Part shown: piece after piece, positions 19,686-28,915 of the stretch | How positions within the stretch are numbered: position 1 is the stretch's first letter | Layout: every line of letters starts with the position of its first letter | Assembly (NCBI RefSeq): GCF_041434935.1 | Contig: NZ_CP107964.1 | Location: forward strand, 3,596,001-3,660,000 | Source: Kitasatospora sp. NBC_00374 | GTDB lineage: Bacteria; Actinomycetota; Actinomycetes; Streptomycetales; Streptomycetaceae | DNA: 64,000 nucleotides | Direction of reading: 5' to 3' | Position numbers and translations under genes: made by a program | Notes under the pieces: generated by a model | What the model was told of the DNA's origin: nothing | Databases searched by the model: none | Seen by the model: only the letters and a program-made list of their open reading frames with translations

Positions 19686-19919
19686 GCACCCATTCTCCTG
19701 GATCGGCACCCGTGCCCGTACTGCGGGGAGGCCGCGTCCCGCCGGATACGGAACGTGGGGTCCGGGTTGCGGTTGCGCCACAGTTGTGTTCGGTCGACGG
19801 AGGCGGCTGGACATCGCGGGGTGCTTCACCAGACGATAGGCCGGGCAATCTCTGCCGCCCGCGGCCTGGTGACAGGCCGTCCGGGCCTGAGCGGGGGACG
19901 ATCTCGGGGGAAGACGACA

Positions 19920-20345
19920 GTGAGCAATCCGTACCAGGCGCCGGACCCTTACGGCGGCTACGGGCCGCCGCAACAGCCGCAGCAGCAGCCGTACGGCACG
20001 CCGCCGCCCCCGCCCTACCAGCAGCCCGTCCCGCAGCACGGCTACGGCTACCCGCAGCAGCAGCCGTACCCGCCGCAGCCCTACGCCCCGCAGCCGGTGG
20101 CCGAGCCCAACAGCCTGGCGACGGCCTCGCTGGCGCTGGGCTTCATCGGCATCGTGATCTGCTTCTACGGGGCGATGCTCGGTCCGATCGGCCTCGGCCT
20201 CGGGATCGCCGGGCTCAACCGGGCGCAGCGCACCGGTGTCGGCCGCACCCCGGCGATCGGCGGGATCGCGCTCAGCACGCTGGCGATCCTGATCGGCATC
20301 GCCGGGCTGGTCTTCTACGACACCCTCACCAAAAGCCTGACGTGA
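19920..20345 (+). CDS. DUF4190 membrane protein with Gln/Pro/Tyr-rich N-terminus
   Basis: 141 aa. Residues 1-60 are low-complexity ([18 protein letters not shown]), probably disordered and cytoplasmic. Residues about 62-135 hold two hydrophobic helices in the DUF4190 pattern, [17 protein letters not shown] and [18 protein letters not shown], with [14 protein letters not shown] between. GTG start at 19920, with GGGGGAAG 6 nt upstream. Function unknown. The stop codon overlaps the next start by one base (TGATG), so this and the DUF2752 gene are translated together. Confidence 0.85.
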   Translation: MSNPYQAPDPYGGYGPPQQPQQQPYGTPPPPPYQQPVPQHGYGYPQQQPYPPQPYAPQPVAEPNSLATASLALGFIGIVICFYGAMLGPIGLGLGIAGLNRAQRTGVGRTPAIGGIALSTLAILIGIAGLVFYDTLTKSLT

Positions 20346-20767
20346 TGCCCGCCGCCGCAACCGGCCTGGCCGCCCGCTGGGCGAGCACCGCCGGAACTCT
20401 CAGGGGAGCCTGGCTGCGCGTGGTCGCGCGCGGCGCCGGCGCGCTGGTCGCCGCCGTGGCGGTGGCACAGCTGCACGACGCCCACGACCCCGGTGTGCTC
20501 TGCCCGTTGCGCAGGTTCACCGGGATCCCCTGCCCCGGCTGCGGCAGCACCACCGTCTTCATCGAGGCCGGCCACGGTGACCTGGTCGCGTCGCTGGCGG
20601 CGAACCCGGTGACGGTCCTGGTGGGTCTGGGTCTGCTGGTCGCCCCGCTCGGCGGCGGCCGCTGGTGGTGGGAGCTGCCGAACGGCCGCCGGAACGCCCT
20701 GATCGCCGCCGCCGCCACGCTCTCCTGGGCCTGGCAACTGCACCGGCTGGGTATCTCCCGCCCCTGA
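20345..20767 (+). CDS. DUF2752 membrane protein
   Basis: 140 aa. The family motif is [20 protein letters not shown] (about residues 53-72), with three Cys residues that could bind metal or form a redox site, near the membrane surface. Hydrophobic helices flank it (about 26-42, 85-103, 116-132). The role is unknown. The start ATG overlaps the stop of the DUF4190 gene by one base, a tight two-gene operon. Confidence 0.87.
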   Translation: MPAAATGLAARWASTAGTLRGAWLRVVARGAGALVAAVAVAQLHDAHDPGVLCPLRRFTGIPCPGCGSTTVFIEAGHGDLVASLAANPVTVLVGLGLLVAPLGGGRWWWELPNGRRNALIAAAATLSWAWQLHRLGISRP

Positions 20768-20800
20768 GGACCGCAGTTCTGACACCTGTTGACCCACACG

Positions 20801-20823
20801 TTGTCAGTATCTTCCGCTAATGT
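20801..20823 (+). promoter_or_regulatory. Candidate RecA-NDp-like promoter of the RDD gene
   Basis: TTGTCAGTA, 8 nt, TAATGT. It matches the TGTCRGTG-N8-TAnnnT damage promoter in 7 of 8 upstream positions and all three fixed -10 positions. The start codon is 86 nt further on, so it could also be an ordinary promoter that matches by chance. Confidence 0.3.
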
Positions 20824-20908
20824 CCCACCCGGTCGGCAACTCAACTGCCTGTCCGTCACAGGATCTTCCTGTCCCGTCCCGCTGTCCCCTTCCTGCCCGG
20901 AGGCAGAG

Positions 20909-21565
20909 ATGAGCTACCCGCCCGACCCGAACAACCCGTACGGCCAGCAGCCCCCGCCGCCGCCCGGCTACGGCTACCCGCAGCAGGCCCCGCCGCCGGC
21001 CCCCGGCTACGGCTACCCGCAGCAGGCTCCGCCGCCGGCCCCCGGCTACGGGATCCCGCCGCAGCAGGCCTACGGCTACCCGCAGCAGCCGGGTGGCGGT
21101 TACCCCAACGCCGGCATGGTGCAGAACTTCTACGCGGGCTGGGGCAGCCGCGTGGTGGCCTACCTCATCGACCACCTGCTGATCGGCCTGATCCCGTGGA
21201 TCGTGGTGTTCGCGGCCCTCAGGCCGTCGGTCACCACCACCTACTCGGCGAGCGGCTACCCGCACAGCGAGACCAGCGGCGCCGGCGGCTACTACGCCGC
21301 CATGCTGCTGGTGAACGTGCTGGTGTGGGCCGGTGTCGCCGCGATGAAGGCGAGCGGCCAGTCGATCGGTCAGAAGGCCGTCAGCATCCGGATGGTGCGC
21401 GAGTCCGACGGCCAGAAGCTGAGCTTCGGCGCGGCGTTCGGCCGTGAGGCGCTGCACATCCTCGACAACGTCTGCTGCATCGGCTTCCTGTGGCCGCTGT
21501 GGGACGCGAAGAAGCAGACCTTCGCGGACAAGATCATGGGCACCGTGGTCGTCAAGGCCAACTAG
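20909..21565 (+). CDS. RDD-family membrane protein with repeat-rich N-terminus
   Basis: 218 aa. Residues 1-70 are Pro/Gln/Tyr-rich with two full copies of a 13-residue repeat (GYGYPQQAPPPAP). Then comes the RDD domain: GWGSRVVAYLIDHLLIG (Arg-Asp pair near residues 83-90) with three hydrophobic helices, SGQSIGQKAVSIRMV, and a closing DAKKQTFADKIMGTVVV. RDD proteins are membrane proteins of mostly unknown role, some linked to Na+/H+ exchange. GGAGG lies 6 nt before the ATG. A strong terminator follows. Confidence 0.88.
   Translation: MSYPPDPNNPYGQQPPPPPGYGYPQQAPPPAPGYGYPQQAPPPAPGYGIPPQQAYGYPQQPGGGYPNAGMVQNFYAGWGSRVVAYLIDHLLIGLIPWIVVFAALRPSVTTTYSASGYPHSETSGAGGYYAAMLLVNVLVWAGVAAMKASGQSIGQKAVSIRMVRESDGQKLSFGAAFGREALHILDNVCCIGFLWPLWDAKKQTFADKIMGTVVVKAN
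20966..21043 (+). repeat. Two 39-bp in-frame tandem repeats
   Basis: Near-identical units start at 20966 and 21005, and a partial third begins at 21044. Each encodes 13 residues of the disordered N-terminus of the RDD protein. Copy number probably varies between strains. Confidence 0.8.
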
Positions 21566-21573
21566 CCGACAGC

Positions 21574-21615
21574 CCGAAGGCCCCGTACTCCGCTCGCGGA
21601 GTACGGGGCCTTCGG
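21574..21615. terminator. Bidirectional terminator hairpin
   Basis: A perfect 19-bp stem (21574-21592 with 21597-21615) around CTCG, between the converging RDD gene and purH. Confidence 0.92.
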
Positions 21616-21629
21616 CGTTGCGCCGGTGA

Positions 21630-23207
21630 TCAGTGGAAGAAGTGCCGGGTACCGGTCAGGTACATCGTCACCCCGGCCGCCGCGGCGGCCGCGACGACCT
21701 CCTCGTCACGGACCGACCCGCCCGGCTGCACCACGGCCCTGACGCCGCCGTCGAGCAGCACCTGCAGACCGTCGGGGAACGGGAAGAACGCGTCGGACGC
21801 GGCGAAGGAGCCCTGCGCGCGCTCGCCGGCCCGGGCGACCGCGAGCTTCGCCGAGTCGACCCGGTTGACCTGGCCCATGCCGACGCCGACCGAGGCGCCG
21901 TCCTTCGCCAGCAGGATCGCGTTGGACTTGACGGCCCGGCAGGCCCGCCAGGCGAAGGCCAGCTCGGCCAGCTCCGCCTCGGGCAGCGCGTCACCGGTGG
22001 CCAGCGTCCAGGTCGACGGGTCGTCGCCCTCGGCGTGGATCCGGTCGGTCTCCTGGAGCAGCACACCGCCGGAGACCGGGCGGACCTCCAGGCGGCCGGT
22101 CGGGGCCTCGGGGGCGCTCAGCACCCGGATGTTCTTCTTGCGGGCCAGCACCTCGACGGCGCCGTCCTCGTACGCCGGGGCGACGACGACCTCGGTGAAG
22201 ATCTCGGCGATCTGCTCGGCCAGCTCGACGGTGACCGGGCGGTTGACCGCGATCACACCGCCGAAGGCGGACAGCGGGTCGCAGGCGTGCGCCTTGCGGT
22301 GCGCCTCGGCGACGTCCGCGCCGGTGGCGATGCCGCACGGGTTGGCGTGCTTGATGATCGCGACGGCCGGCTCGGCGTGGTCGTAGGCCGCGCGCCGGGC
22401 GGCGTCGGTGTCCACGTAGTTGTTGTAGGACATCTCCTTGCCGTGCAGCTGCTCGGCGCCGGCCAGGCCGCCGGTGCCGTCGCTGTACAGCGCCGCGCCC
22501 TGGTGCGGGTTCTCGCCGTAGCGGAGCACGTTCTGGCGCTCCCAGGTGGCGCCGAGGAACTCGGGGAAGCGCTCGTCGCTCGGCGCGTAGCCGGCCTCGA
22601 ACCAGGAGGCGACGGCGACGTCGTAGGCGGCGGTGTGCGCGAAGGCGGCACCGGCCAGGCGCTTGCGGGTGGCCAGGTCGAAGCCGCCGTCCTTGACCGC
22701 GTCCAGCACGTCGGCGTAGCGGGCCGGGTCGACCACGACGGCGACCGAGGGGTGGTTCTTGGCGGCCGCGCGGACCATCGACGGACCGCCGATGTCGATC
22801 TGCTCGACGCACTCGTCCGGGGTGGCGCCGGAGGCGACGGTGGCCTTGAACGGGTAGAGGTTCACCACGACCAGGTCGAAGGGCTCGATGTCGAGCTCGG
22901 CCAGCTGCGCACGGTGCGACTCCAGCCGCAGGTCGGCGAGGACGCCGGCGTGCACGCGGGGGTGCAGCGTCTTCACGCGCCCGTCCAGGCACTCCGGGAA
23001 GCCGGTCAGCTCGGAGACCTCGGTGACCGGGACGCCGGCGGCGGCGATCCGGCCGGCCGTCGAGCCGGTGGACACGATGGTGACCCCGGCGGCGTGCAGG
23101 CCCTGGGCCAGCTCCTCCAACCCGGTCTTGTCGTACACGCTGATCAGGGCACGCCGGATCGGGCGTACGTTCTCGGAGACGGGAGTAGTGCTGGAGGCGG
23201 CGCTCAT
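21630..23207 (-). CDS. purH: Bifunctional AICAR formyltransferase / IMP cyclohydrolase
   Basis: 525 aa, the usual length. It performs the last two steps of purine synthesis in the cytoplasm: formylation of AICAR with 10-formyl-THF, then ring closure to IMP. The N-terminal MGS-like cyclohydrolase domain (1-150) has [30 protein letters not shown], and [11 protein letters not shown]. The C-terminal transformylase has [23 protein letters not shown] and [10 protein letters not shown]. The start ATG at 23207 overlaps the purN stop by 4 nt (ATGA), so synthesis is coupled. An ATG at 23219 is possible but less likely. Confidence 0.97.
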   Translation of the reverse strand: MSAASSTTPVSENVRPIRRALISVYDKTGLEELAQGLHAAGVTIVSTGSTAGRIAAAGVPVTEVSELTGFPECLDGRVKTLHPRVHAGVLADLRLESHRAQLAELDIEPFDLVVVNLYPFKATVASGATPDECVEQIDIGGPSMVRAAAKNHPSVAVVVDPARYADVLDAVKDGGFDLATRKRLAGAAFAHTAAYDVAVASWFEAGYAPSDERFPEFLGATWERQNVLRYGENPHQGAALYSDGTGGLAGAEQLHGKEMSYNNYVDTDAARRAAYDHAEPAVAIIKHANPCGIATGADVAEAHRKAHACDPLSAFGGVIAVNRPVTVELAEQIAEIFTEVVVAPAYEDGAVEVLARKKNIRVLSAPEAPTGRLEVRPVSGGVLLQETDRIHAEGDDPSTWTLATGDALPEAELAELAFAWRACRAVKSNAILLAKDGASVGVGMGQVNRVDSAKLAVARAGERAQGSFAASDAFFPFPDGLQVLLDGGVRAVVQPGGSVRDEEVVAAAAAAGVTMYLTGTRHFFH

Positions 23208-23863
23208 GCCGGAATCCATACCTTTCGGTCTTCGATGCGGTGACCTTCGCGGGCCAGTCGGCCCACGACGTCGACGAGCAGATGGCGCTCGACAGTCTTG
23301 ATGCGCTCGTGCAGCGCTTCGCCGCCGTCCTGGTGGTCGGCGTCGAGGACCTCCACCACGCCCTGCGCGATGATCGGTCCGGTGTCCACCCCCGCGTCGA
23401 CCAGGTGGACGGTGCAGCCGGTGACCTTCACCCCGTACGCGAGGGCGTCCGGGACGCCGTGGGCGCCGGGGAAGGAGGGCAGCAGGGCGGGGTGGGTGTT
23501 GACGATCCGTCCGGCGAAGGCCGCGACGAACTCCGGGCCGAGGATCTTCATGAAGCCGGCGGTGACCACGAGGTCGGGGTCGTGGGCGGCGACGGCGCCG
23601 GTCAGCGCGCGGTCCCAGCCGGCCCGGTCGGCGTGGTCCTTGATCCGCTCGACGAAGACCGGGATGCCCGCGCGCCCGGCCCGTTCCAGGCCGGCGATGC
23701 CGTCCCGGTCGGCGCCCACGGCGAGGATCTCGGCCCCGTACGCCGGGTCGGCCGCGGCGTCGATCAGCGCCTGCAGGTTGGTGCCGGAGCCGGAGACCAG
23801 GACCACCAGCCGGGCCGGGCCCGGCGTGCGGGGCGGGAAGACTTGGGCGGAAGCAGCGGCCAC
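23204..23863 (-). CDS. purN: Phosphoribosylglycinamide formyltransferase (GAR transformylase 1)
   Basis: 219 aa. It transfers the formyl group of 10-formyl-THF to GAR, the third step of purine synthesis. Signatures: [17 protein letters not shown] near the N-terminus, the catalytic Asn-His in [16 protein letters not shown], and the Asp-bearing [19 protein letters not shown]. The GTG at 23863 is the start because GGAGAA lies 7 nt upstream; the open frame continues upstream but shows no conserved sequence. First gene of purN-purH. Confidence 0.95.
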   Translation of the reverse strand: MAAASAQVFPPRTPGPARLVVLVSGSGTNLQALIDAAADPAYGAEILAVGADRDGIAGLERAGRAGIPVFVERIKDHADRAGWDRALTGAVAAHDPDLVVTAGFMKILGPEFVAAFAGRIVNTHPALLPSFPGAHGVPDALAYGVKVTGCTVHLVDAGVDTGPIIAQGVVEVLDADHQDGGEALHERIKTVERHLLVDVVGRLAREGHRIEDRKVWIPA

Positions 23864-24237
23864 TGCGCGATTCTCCGTACGTCGTTGGCGCCCGCTGGTA
23901 CATCCACCGTCGGTGGGGCCACTACGGGCGGCGCCAGGTCGAGCCGAGTGCCGGGTTCGCGGGGTGACCGCGCTGCGCGCAGGCCTCGGGAACCGTTCTG
24001 AGCTGCTGACCGTCACCACGATAACGGCTGGTGAGAGGGCCCCCGTAACCGCCCGGCAACGCTACGCGCGTAGTTGAGACGGGGATCTCGCCCGCCGTCC
24101 GCCGGACGCCACCGACCGAACCGGGTGGGGTGCCGCACGGCCGCCGCCGGCCTGCGGGATCATTGAACGGCAGGCCCCCGGACGGGCGGGCCGCTGGCGG
24201 CCACCCGCCGCACCGACGAGAAGGAATGGCTGACACC
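23864..24237. other. Divergent intergenic region purN / small membrane protein
   Basis: 374 bp without a convincing gene. On the purN side there is a TATCGT -10-like element near 24020. A perfect 12-bp palindrome, CTACGCGCGTAG, lies at 24062-24073, about midway, and could be an operator for either gene. I see no riboswitch-like structure. Confidence 0.5.
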
Positions 24238-24855
24238 ATGAGCGGAGACAGCACCGGCGAGCGCAACCCGTTCGCGCCGCCGCCTGCGGACGCCCCCGAT
24301 CAGCCCTGGCAGCCACGCATCCCCCCGGCTGCCCCGCCCGGTTCGGGGCACGAGGACGGCGACGACGAGCGCCCACAGGTACCGCCGCCGCACCCCTGGA
24401 GCCCCGGCCACCGCGGCGGCGGCTGGAACCCGCCCCAGCCCGCGCCCAAGTTCGACCCGAACGACCCCGCGCAGCGCCGGGCCCGGCACGCGCTCATCGC
24501 GGGCATGGGCGGCCTGTTCTGCACGATCGTCGGCATCTACTACGTCGCCCTGCTGCTCGGCGCACTCGCCGTCTACTGGGCGGTCAGCGCCCTGCGCGGC
24601 GGCCGCACCGACGGCCGGGCCGCGCCCGTCGGCGCCCCGGCGGCGCAGCCGCAGACCCCGGCCGCGATCGGCGGGCTGTTCACCGGCGCCGTGGTGGTGC
24701 TCTTCACCCTCGGCTGGCTCGGCGCCCAGCTGTACTACAACGACTACGTGGTCTGCGTGAAGGACGCCCCGACGGCCGAGGCCCGGCACAGCTGCAAGAC
24801 CAGCAACCCGGTGCCGAGGCTGCTGGTCGCGGTGGTCGACCCGGAATCCCTCTGA
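24238..24855 (+). CDS. Small two-helix membrane protein of unknown function
   Basis: 205 aa. Residues 1-80 are Pro/Gly/Asp-rich and probably cytoplasmic. There are two strongly hydrophobic helices, near 88-112 (GGLFCTIVGIYYVALLLGAL) and 140-162. An extracytoplasmic tail has two Cys residues (VVCVKDAP and HSCKTSNP) that may pair. MSGDSTG is chosen as start: AAGGA lies 12 nt upstream, whereas the ATG at 24226 is almost on top of that site. The layout (disordered N-terminus, DUF4190-like helices, short tail) is common in streptomycetes, but I cannot assign a family. No operon partner. Confidence 0.75.
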   Translation: MSGDSTGERNPFAPPPADAPDQPWQPRIPPAAPPGSGHEDGDDERPQVPPPHPWSPGHRGGGWNPPQPAPKFDPNDPAQRRARHALIAGMGGLFCTIVGIYYVALLLGALAVYWAVSALRGGRTDGRAAPVGAPAAQPQTPAAIGGLFTGAVVVLFTLGWLGAQLYYNDYVVCVKDAPTAEARHSCKTSNPVPRLLVAVVDPESL

Positions 24856-24897
24856 CCCGGACTCCCACTCCCCGGAATGCCTCCGCCCCGGGGCCCG

Positions 24898-24921
24898 CTG
24901 ACCCGGGACCGCTGACCCGGG
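24898..24921. repeat. Short direct repeat CTGACCCGGG
   Basis: Two copies 14 bp apart (24898 and 24912), with a related CTGACCCGG over the stop codon at 24852. Probably part of the transcription-end region between converging genes. Confidence 0.35.
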
Positions 24922-24964
24922 CCCGGCCCCGGGCCGGAGGATCCCCGCGCCCGACCGGACCTGA

Positions 24965-26350
24965 CTAGGAATGTCCGGAGAACGGCAGCCGCAGGTCGGA
25001 GACCCGGGTGAGCACCCGGTGCAGGGCCGCCCGGAGGCGGACCGTACGGCGGACGGCGAAGCGGTCGAGGGCCGGCCACCAGCCGGACACGCCGTTGCGG
25101 GTGTGCCACCGGCGGACCAGCAGGGCGCCGGGCAGCGCGGTGGCGGCGAGCCAGGCCGCGGACGCCAGGCCGGCCTGCCAGGCCGCCGGGCCGAGTTCGG
25201 ACATCCGGCCCGGCGCGAGCCCGCCGCCCGCCACCCAGGCCGCGGCTGCCGCCGACCCGCCGCCCAGCACCGCGGCGGCGAGCGCGGCCAGCACGGTGTC
25301 CCGGACGGACCAGGGTCCGCCGTCCTCGCCGGCCCGCCCGCGCGCCGGCTGCCCGCCCGCCGCGGACCTGCCGAGCAGGAGCGCCGGCCAGACGGCGGCC
25401 AGCACCGGCAGCGCCAGGGCCGGCAGCCCCCAGCCCGCCCCGCCGGACGCGGGCACCAGCGCCAGCAGCGGGAACTCCGGCAGCGGCCCCACCGTGGTCC
25501 CGGCGGGCGCCACGGCCGTCCCGGTCCCGACTGCGAAGCCCGTCCCCAGCGCGTAGGAGGCGGCCCAGAGCACGGCGTTGGGCATCAGCGCGGCGCAGGC
25601 GAGCAGCAGGCCGAGGAAGCCGGCCGCCCCGCCGCCCAGGACGTGCACCGACCGCCCGGCGCCGCCCGGCACGACGGCCGCGGTCAGCAGCAGCCCGCCC
25701 GCGGCCACCAGGGCCAGCAGCCAGGCGGCCACAGCCCGCCGCACCGCGGCCGCCGCACCGGGCGGGCCGCCGGGCACCGGCGGCCGGAGGGCGGCCAGGC
25801 GGCGGGCGGTCGCCGCCGGGAGCGGCGGCAGGCTCCCGCCGGCGCCGGTCCACAGACCGTGACCGAGCCCGCCGGCCAGCACCACGGCGACGGCCGCCAG
25901 ATCCGCCACCGGGCGGGAGCGCAGTACCGCCTCCGGGTCCGCGCACTGGGCGACCACCGCGGCGGCCACTCCCAGGTAGCCGGCGGCCAGGGCGAGCGGG
26001 GCGCGCCAGTTGGGCCGTCCGCGCCGCCCGATCCGGGCCCCGGCGCGGTGGACCACCACGAGGGTGAGCGCGGTCAGCAGCAGCGGGGTGACGGTCACCG
26101 GGCCCGCCTCGTCGCCGCGGACCAGCGGGGCGGCGTGGCCGAGCAGCCAGAGCGAGCCGGCCAGTCGGACGGCGCCGGCGGCGGTGTCGTCCGAGTACGG
26201 GGCGAGCACCCACAGCCCGAGCACCGGTACGGCGACCAGGGCGAGCGTGAGCAGCGCCGTCCGCACGCCCATGAGCACGTCGGCGAGGGCCGAGCGGGTG
26301 CCCAGGTCGCTCGGCAGGCCCAGGATCGGACGGCCCATCAGCTGCGTCAT
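24965..26350 (-). CDS. DUF6350 integral membrane protein
   Basis: 461 aa with about 10-12 hydrophobic helices and little soluble sequence apart from the last 45 residues, which are basic. The start region ALADVLMGVRTALLTLALVAVP and the early D-D-T-A-A-G segment match the DUF6350 family of actinobacteria, which some annotations call cell division protein PerM; I know of no direct evidence for that role. MTQLMGRP at 26350 is chosen over the ATG at 26359 because GGGAG then lies about 10 nt upstream. Divergent from the sigma-like regulator gene, 117 bp apart. Confidence 0.8.
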   Translation of the reverse strand: MTQLMGRPILGLPSDLGTRSALADVLMGVRTALLTLALVAVPVLGLWVLAPYSDDTAAGAVRLAGSLWLLGHAAPLVRGDEAGPVTVTPLLLTALTLVVVHRAGARIGRRGRPNWRAPLALAAGYLGVAAAVVAQCADPEAVLRSRPVADLAAVAVVLAGGLGHGLWTGAGGSLPPLPAATARRLAALRPPVPGGPPGAAAAVRRAVAAWLLALVAAGGLLLTAAVVPGGAGRSVHVLGGGAAGFLGLLLACAALMPNAVLWAASYALGTGFAVGTGTAVAPAGTTVGPLPEFPLLALVPASGGAGWGLPALALPVLAAVWPALLLGRSAAGGQPARGRAGEDGGPWSVRDTVLAALAAAVLGGGSAAAAAWVAGGGLAPGRMSELGPAAWQAGLASAAWLAATALPGALLVRRWHTRNGVSGWWPALDRFAVRRTVRLRAALHRVLTRVSDLRLPFSGHS

Positions 26351-26467
26351 GGGCCTCATGCTCCCAAGATCACCCGTTGTGCCCCGTCAACGCGCGCACC
26401 TTCGCCGTGTCCCGGATTATCGGTACATGTGCCTAATTTCGCTCAGCAGTCGGGGCGAGGGACCACG

Positions 26468-27913
26468 GTGACCGCGCCCTCGACCACCGGGAAACGGGCC
26501 GGGAAGCCCGCCGCCGCGGCATCCGCCGTCCAGAAGGCCCCGGGGCCCGCCCGCCCGGACGCCGCACGGCTGCTGCGGCTGCTGACCGCCCGTGAGGCCC
26601 GGCTGCTCACCCGGTTGGCGGCCGGCGAGGACCTCGCCGGCGTCGCCGCGGATCTGGGTCTGTCCCCCGCGGCAGCGCGCACCCGGCTGCACCGGGCGGT
26701 GCGCAAGCTGGGGGTGCGGACCGCGGCGGAGGCCGCCGCGCTCCTCGGCGACCCGGGCGCCGTGCCCGCCCGCGCCCGCCCGGTCGAGGCGGGGGCGCAC
26801 GGGCCGCGCGAACTGCCCGGGCCGCCCGCCCGCCCGCAACCGCCGACCGCGGCCCGGCCCGCCGATCCGGCCGAGGCCGGGGAGCCTGCGGACGCCGCCG
26901 AGCCCGGGGACCTGCCCGGCTTCACGGAGTTCTGCCGAGCCGTGCACACCCGGCTGGTGCAGCAGACCTTCCTGCTGACGGCCTGTCGGCACCGGGCCGT
27001 GCACAGTGCGCACCTGGCCCTGGGCGCGGCCTCCCGGCGGTGGGACGAGGTCGGCGCACTGCCCGATCCGGAGGGCTGGGTCCGGGCACTGGCCTTCGAC
27101 GCCGCGCTCTCCCCCTGGCACCGGGGCGGGCCCAGGCGGACGCACCTGTTCACCCTGCCGCACCGCCGGATCCGGGTCGGCGCCGCCGGCAACGAGCGGG
27201 AGGACCGGCTCTCCCCGCGGGACAAGGCCCTGCTGAAGGCGCTCCGGCGGCTCTCCCGCCCGCGCCGGCGGGCGCTGGTGCTGCACGACGGGCTGGGCCT
27301 GCCGACCCCGGTCGTGGCCACCGAGGTCGAGTCGAGCACCGCGGCCGCGGCCGGCCGGGTGCGGGCCGCGCGGGCGGCGCTGGCCAGGGAGGTGCCCGAC
27401 CTGGTGGGCCCGGACCCGTCCGCACCCGAGTTCGGCGACCGGGTCGGCGAGCTGCTGCACCAGGCCGCGGTGCGCGGCTGCCCGGCGCCGCGGCTGCCGT
27501 CCCCCGGGCTGCTGGCCGTGGAGAGCCGGCTGCGCTCCGGCTCGCTCACGGCCGGCGCCGCGCTGCTCTGCGTGGCGACCGTCGCGACGATGGCGGCCAC
27601 CGTGCTCGGGAGCGGACCGTCCGAGGTGTTCCGCCCGGCCCCGCCGGATCCGCTGCCGCGGATGTGCTCCGCGACGGACAGCGGCAGCGCCGGTCCGGTC
27701 CTGCCGGGCGCGCAGGCGGGGATCCGCAGCCCGTGGTGCGAGGTGCCCGGGACGCGGTCGGTGCAGGCGGCCATCGCGCCGCCGCCGGCGGTCTCCGCGA
27801 CCACGGCCGCCGTCGTCGAGGCGATGCCGGTGGGCGTGGGCTGCCCGCCGCTGCGGCCGTGCCCGGCCGGGACGCCGTCCGGGGTGCCGCGGCTGGCCGA
27901 CCTGCTGCGCTGA
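26468..27913 (+). CDS. Membrane-anchored regulator with HTH and sigma-70-like regions
   Basis: 481 aa. Residues 40-84 form a LuxR/sigma-region-4-like HTH (LTAREARLLTRLAAGEDLAGV, then LSPAAARTRLHRAVRKLGV). Residues 152-215 resemble region 2 of SigE-type sigma factors (RLVQQTFLLTACRHRAVHSA, RRWDEVG, DPEGWVRALAFDAAL). Residues 248-308 resemble region 4 (SPRDKALLKALRRLSRPRR). A single helix near 360-380 and an extracytoplasmic tail with several Cys residues follow. GTG at 26468 has GAGGGA 5 nt upstream; a GTG at 26428 would add 17 residues. Whether it works as a sigma factor is unknown. The combination of two DNA-binding-like regions with a membrane anchor is unusual. Confidence 0.7.
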   Translation: MTAPSTTGKRAGKPAAAASAVQKAPGPARPDAARLLRLLTAREARLLTRLAAGEDLAGVAADLGLSPAAARTRLHRAVRKLGVRTAAEAAALLGDPGAVPARARPVEAGAHGPRELPGPPARPQPPTAARPADPAEAGEPADAAEPGDLPGFTEFCRAVHTRLVQQTFLLTACRHRAVHSAHLALGAASRRWDEVGALPDPEGWVRALAFDAALSPWHRGGPRRTHLFTLPHRRIRVGAAGNEREDRLSPRDKALLKALRRLSRPRRRALVLHDGLGLPTPVVATEVESSTAAAAGRVRAARAALAREVPDLVGPDPSAPEFGDRVGELLHQAAVRGCPAPRLPSPGLLAVESRLRSGSLTAGAALLCVATVATMAATVLGSGPSEVFRPAPPDPLPRMCSATDSGSAGPVLPGAQAGIRSPWCEVPGTRSVQAAIAPPPAVSATTAAVVEAMPVGVGCPPLRPCPAGTPSGVPRLADLLR

Positions 27914-27957
27914 CCTGGAGCGCTGACCTGCAGCGCCCGGCCGGCCGTGCCGAAACG

Positions 27958-28001
27958 CCGAGGGCGCCGCGGACGGGAGGATCCGTCCGCGGCGCCCTCG
28001 G
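27958..28001. terminator. Bidirectional terminator hairpin
   Basis: A perfect 19-bp stem (27958-27976 with 27983-28001) with a GAGGAT loop, between the converging regulator gene and sucD. Confidence 0.92.
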
Positions 28002-28017
28002 GTGGTTACCGGGCTGG

Positions 28018-28899
28018 TCAGCCGATCAGCTGACGGGCCAGGCGAGCGGTCTCGGACGGCGTCTTGCCGACCTTGACACCGGCGGCCTCCAGGGCCTCCT
28101 TCTTCGCCTGCGCGGTGCCCGAGGAGCCGGAGACGATGGCGCCGGCGTGGCCCATGGTCTTGCCCTCGGGGGCGGTGAAGCCCGCGACGTAGCCGACGAC
28201 CGGCTTGGTGACGTGCTTGGCGATGTAGTCCGCCGCACGCTCCTCGGCGTCGCCGCCGATCTCGCCGATCATGACGATGATCTTGGTCTCCGGGTCCGCC
28301 TCGAACGCCGCGAGGGCGTCGATGTGGGTGGTGCCGATGACCGGGTCGCCGCCGATGCCCACGGCCGAGGAGAAGCCGAGGTCACGCAGCTCGTACATGA
28401 GCTGGTAGGTCAGCGTGCCGGACTTCGAGACCAGGCCGATCGGGCCGGACTTGGTGATGTCGGCCGGGATGATGCCGGCGTTCGACTGCTCCGGCGAGAT
28501 CAGGCCGGGGCAGTTCGGGCCGATGATCCGGGTCTTGCTGCCCTTCGAGCCGGCGTACGCCCAGAAGGCGGCCGAGTCGTGGACCGGGACACCCTCGGTG
28601 ATGACGACCGCGAGGCCGATCTCCGCGTCGATCGCCTCGACGACGGCGTCCTTGGTGAACTTCGGCGGCACGAAGATGACGGTGACGTCGGCACCGGTCT
28701 TCTCGATGGCCTCGGCGACGGAGCCGAAGACGGGCACCTCGGTGCCGTCGACGTCAACGGTGGTGCCGGCCTTGCGCGGGTTCACACCGCCGACGATCTG
28801 GGTGCCGGAGGCGAGCATGCGGCGGGTGTGCTTCATGCCCTCGGAGCCGGTCATGCCCTGGACGATGACCTTGCTGTCCTTGGTAAGGAAGATAGCCAT
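28018..28899 (-). CDS. sucD: Succinate--CoA ligase, alpha subunit
   Basis: 293 aa, normal length. With SucC it converts succinyl-CoA to succinate while forming ATP or GTP in the TCA cycle. CoA-binding segment: [20 protein letters not shown]. The phosphohistidine lies in GHAGAIVSG near residue 251, and [11 protein letters not shown] and [16 protein letters not shown] are family signatures. GGGAGAGGA precedes the ATG. It follows sucC with a 16-bp gap in a two-gene operon. Confidence 0.97.
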   Translation of the reverse strand: MAIFLTKDSKVIVQGMTGSEGMKHTRRMLASGTQIVGGVNPRKAGTTVDVDGTEVPVFGSVAEAIEKTGADVTVIFVPPKFTKDAVVEAIDAEIGLAVVITEGVPVHDSAAFWAYAGSKGSKTRIIGPNCPGLISPEQSNAGIIPADITKSGPIGLVSKSGTLTYQLMYELRDLGFSSAVGIGGDPVIGTTHIDALAAFEADPETKIIVMIGEIGGDAEERAADYIAKHVTKPVVGYVAGFTAPEGKTMGHAGAIVSGSSGTAQAKKEALEAAGVKVGKTPSETARLARQLIG

Positions 28900-28915
28900 G
28901 ATTCAGTCCTCTCCC

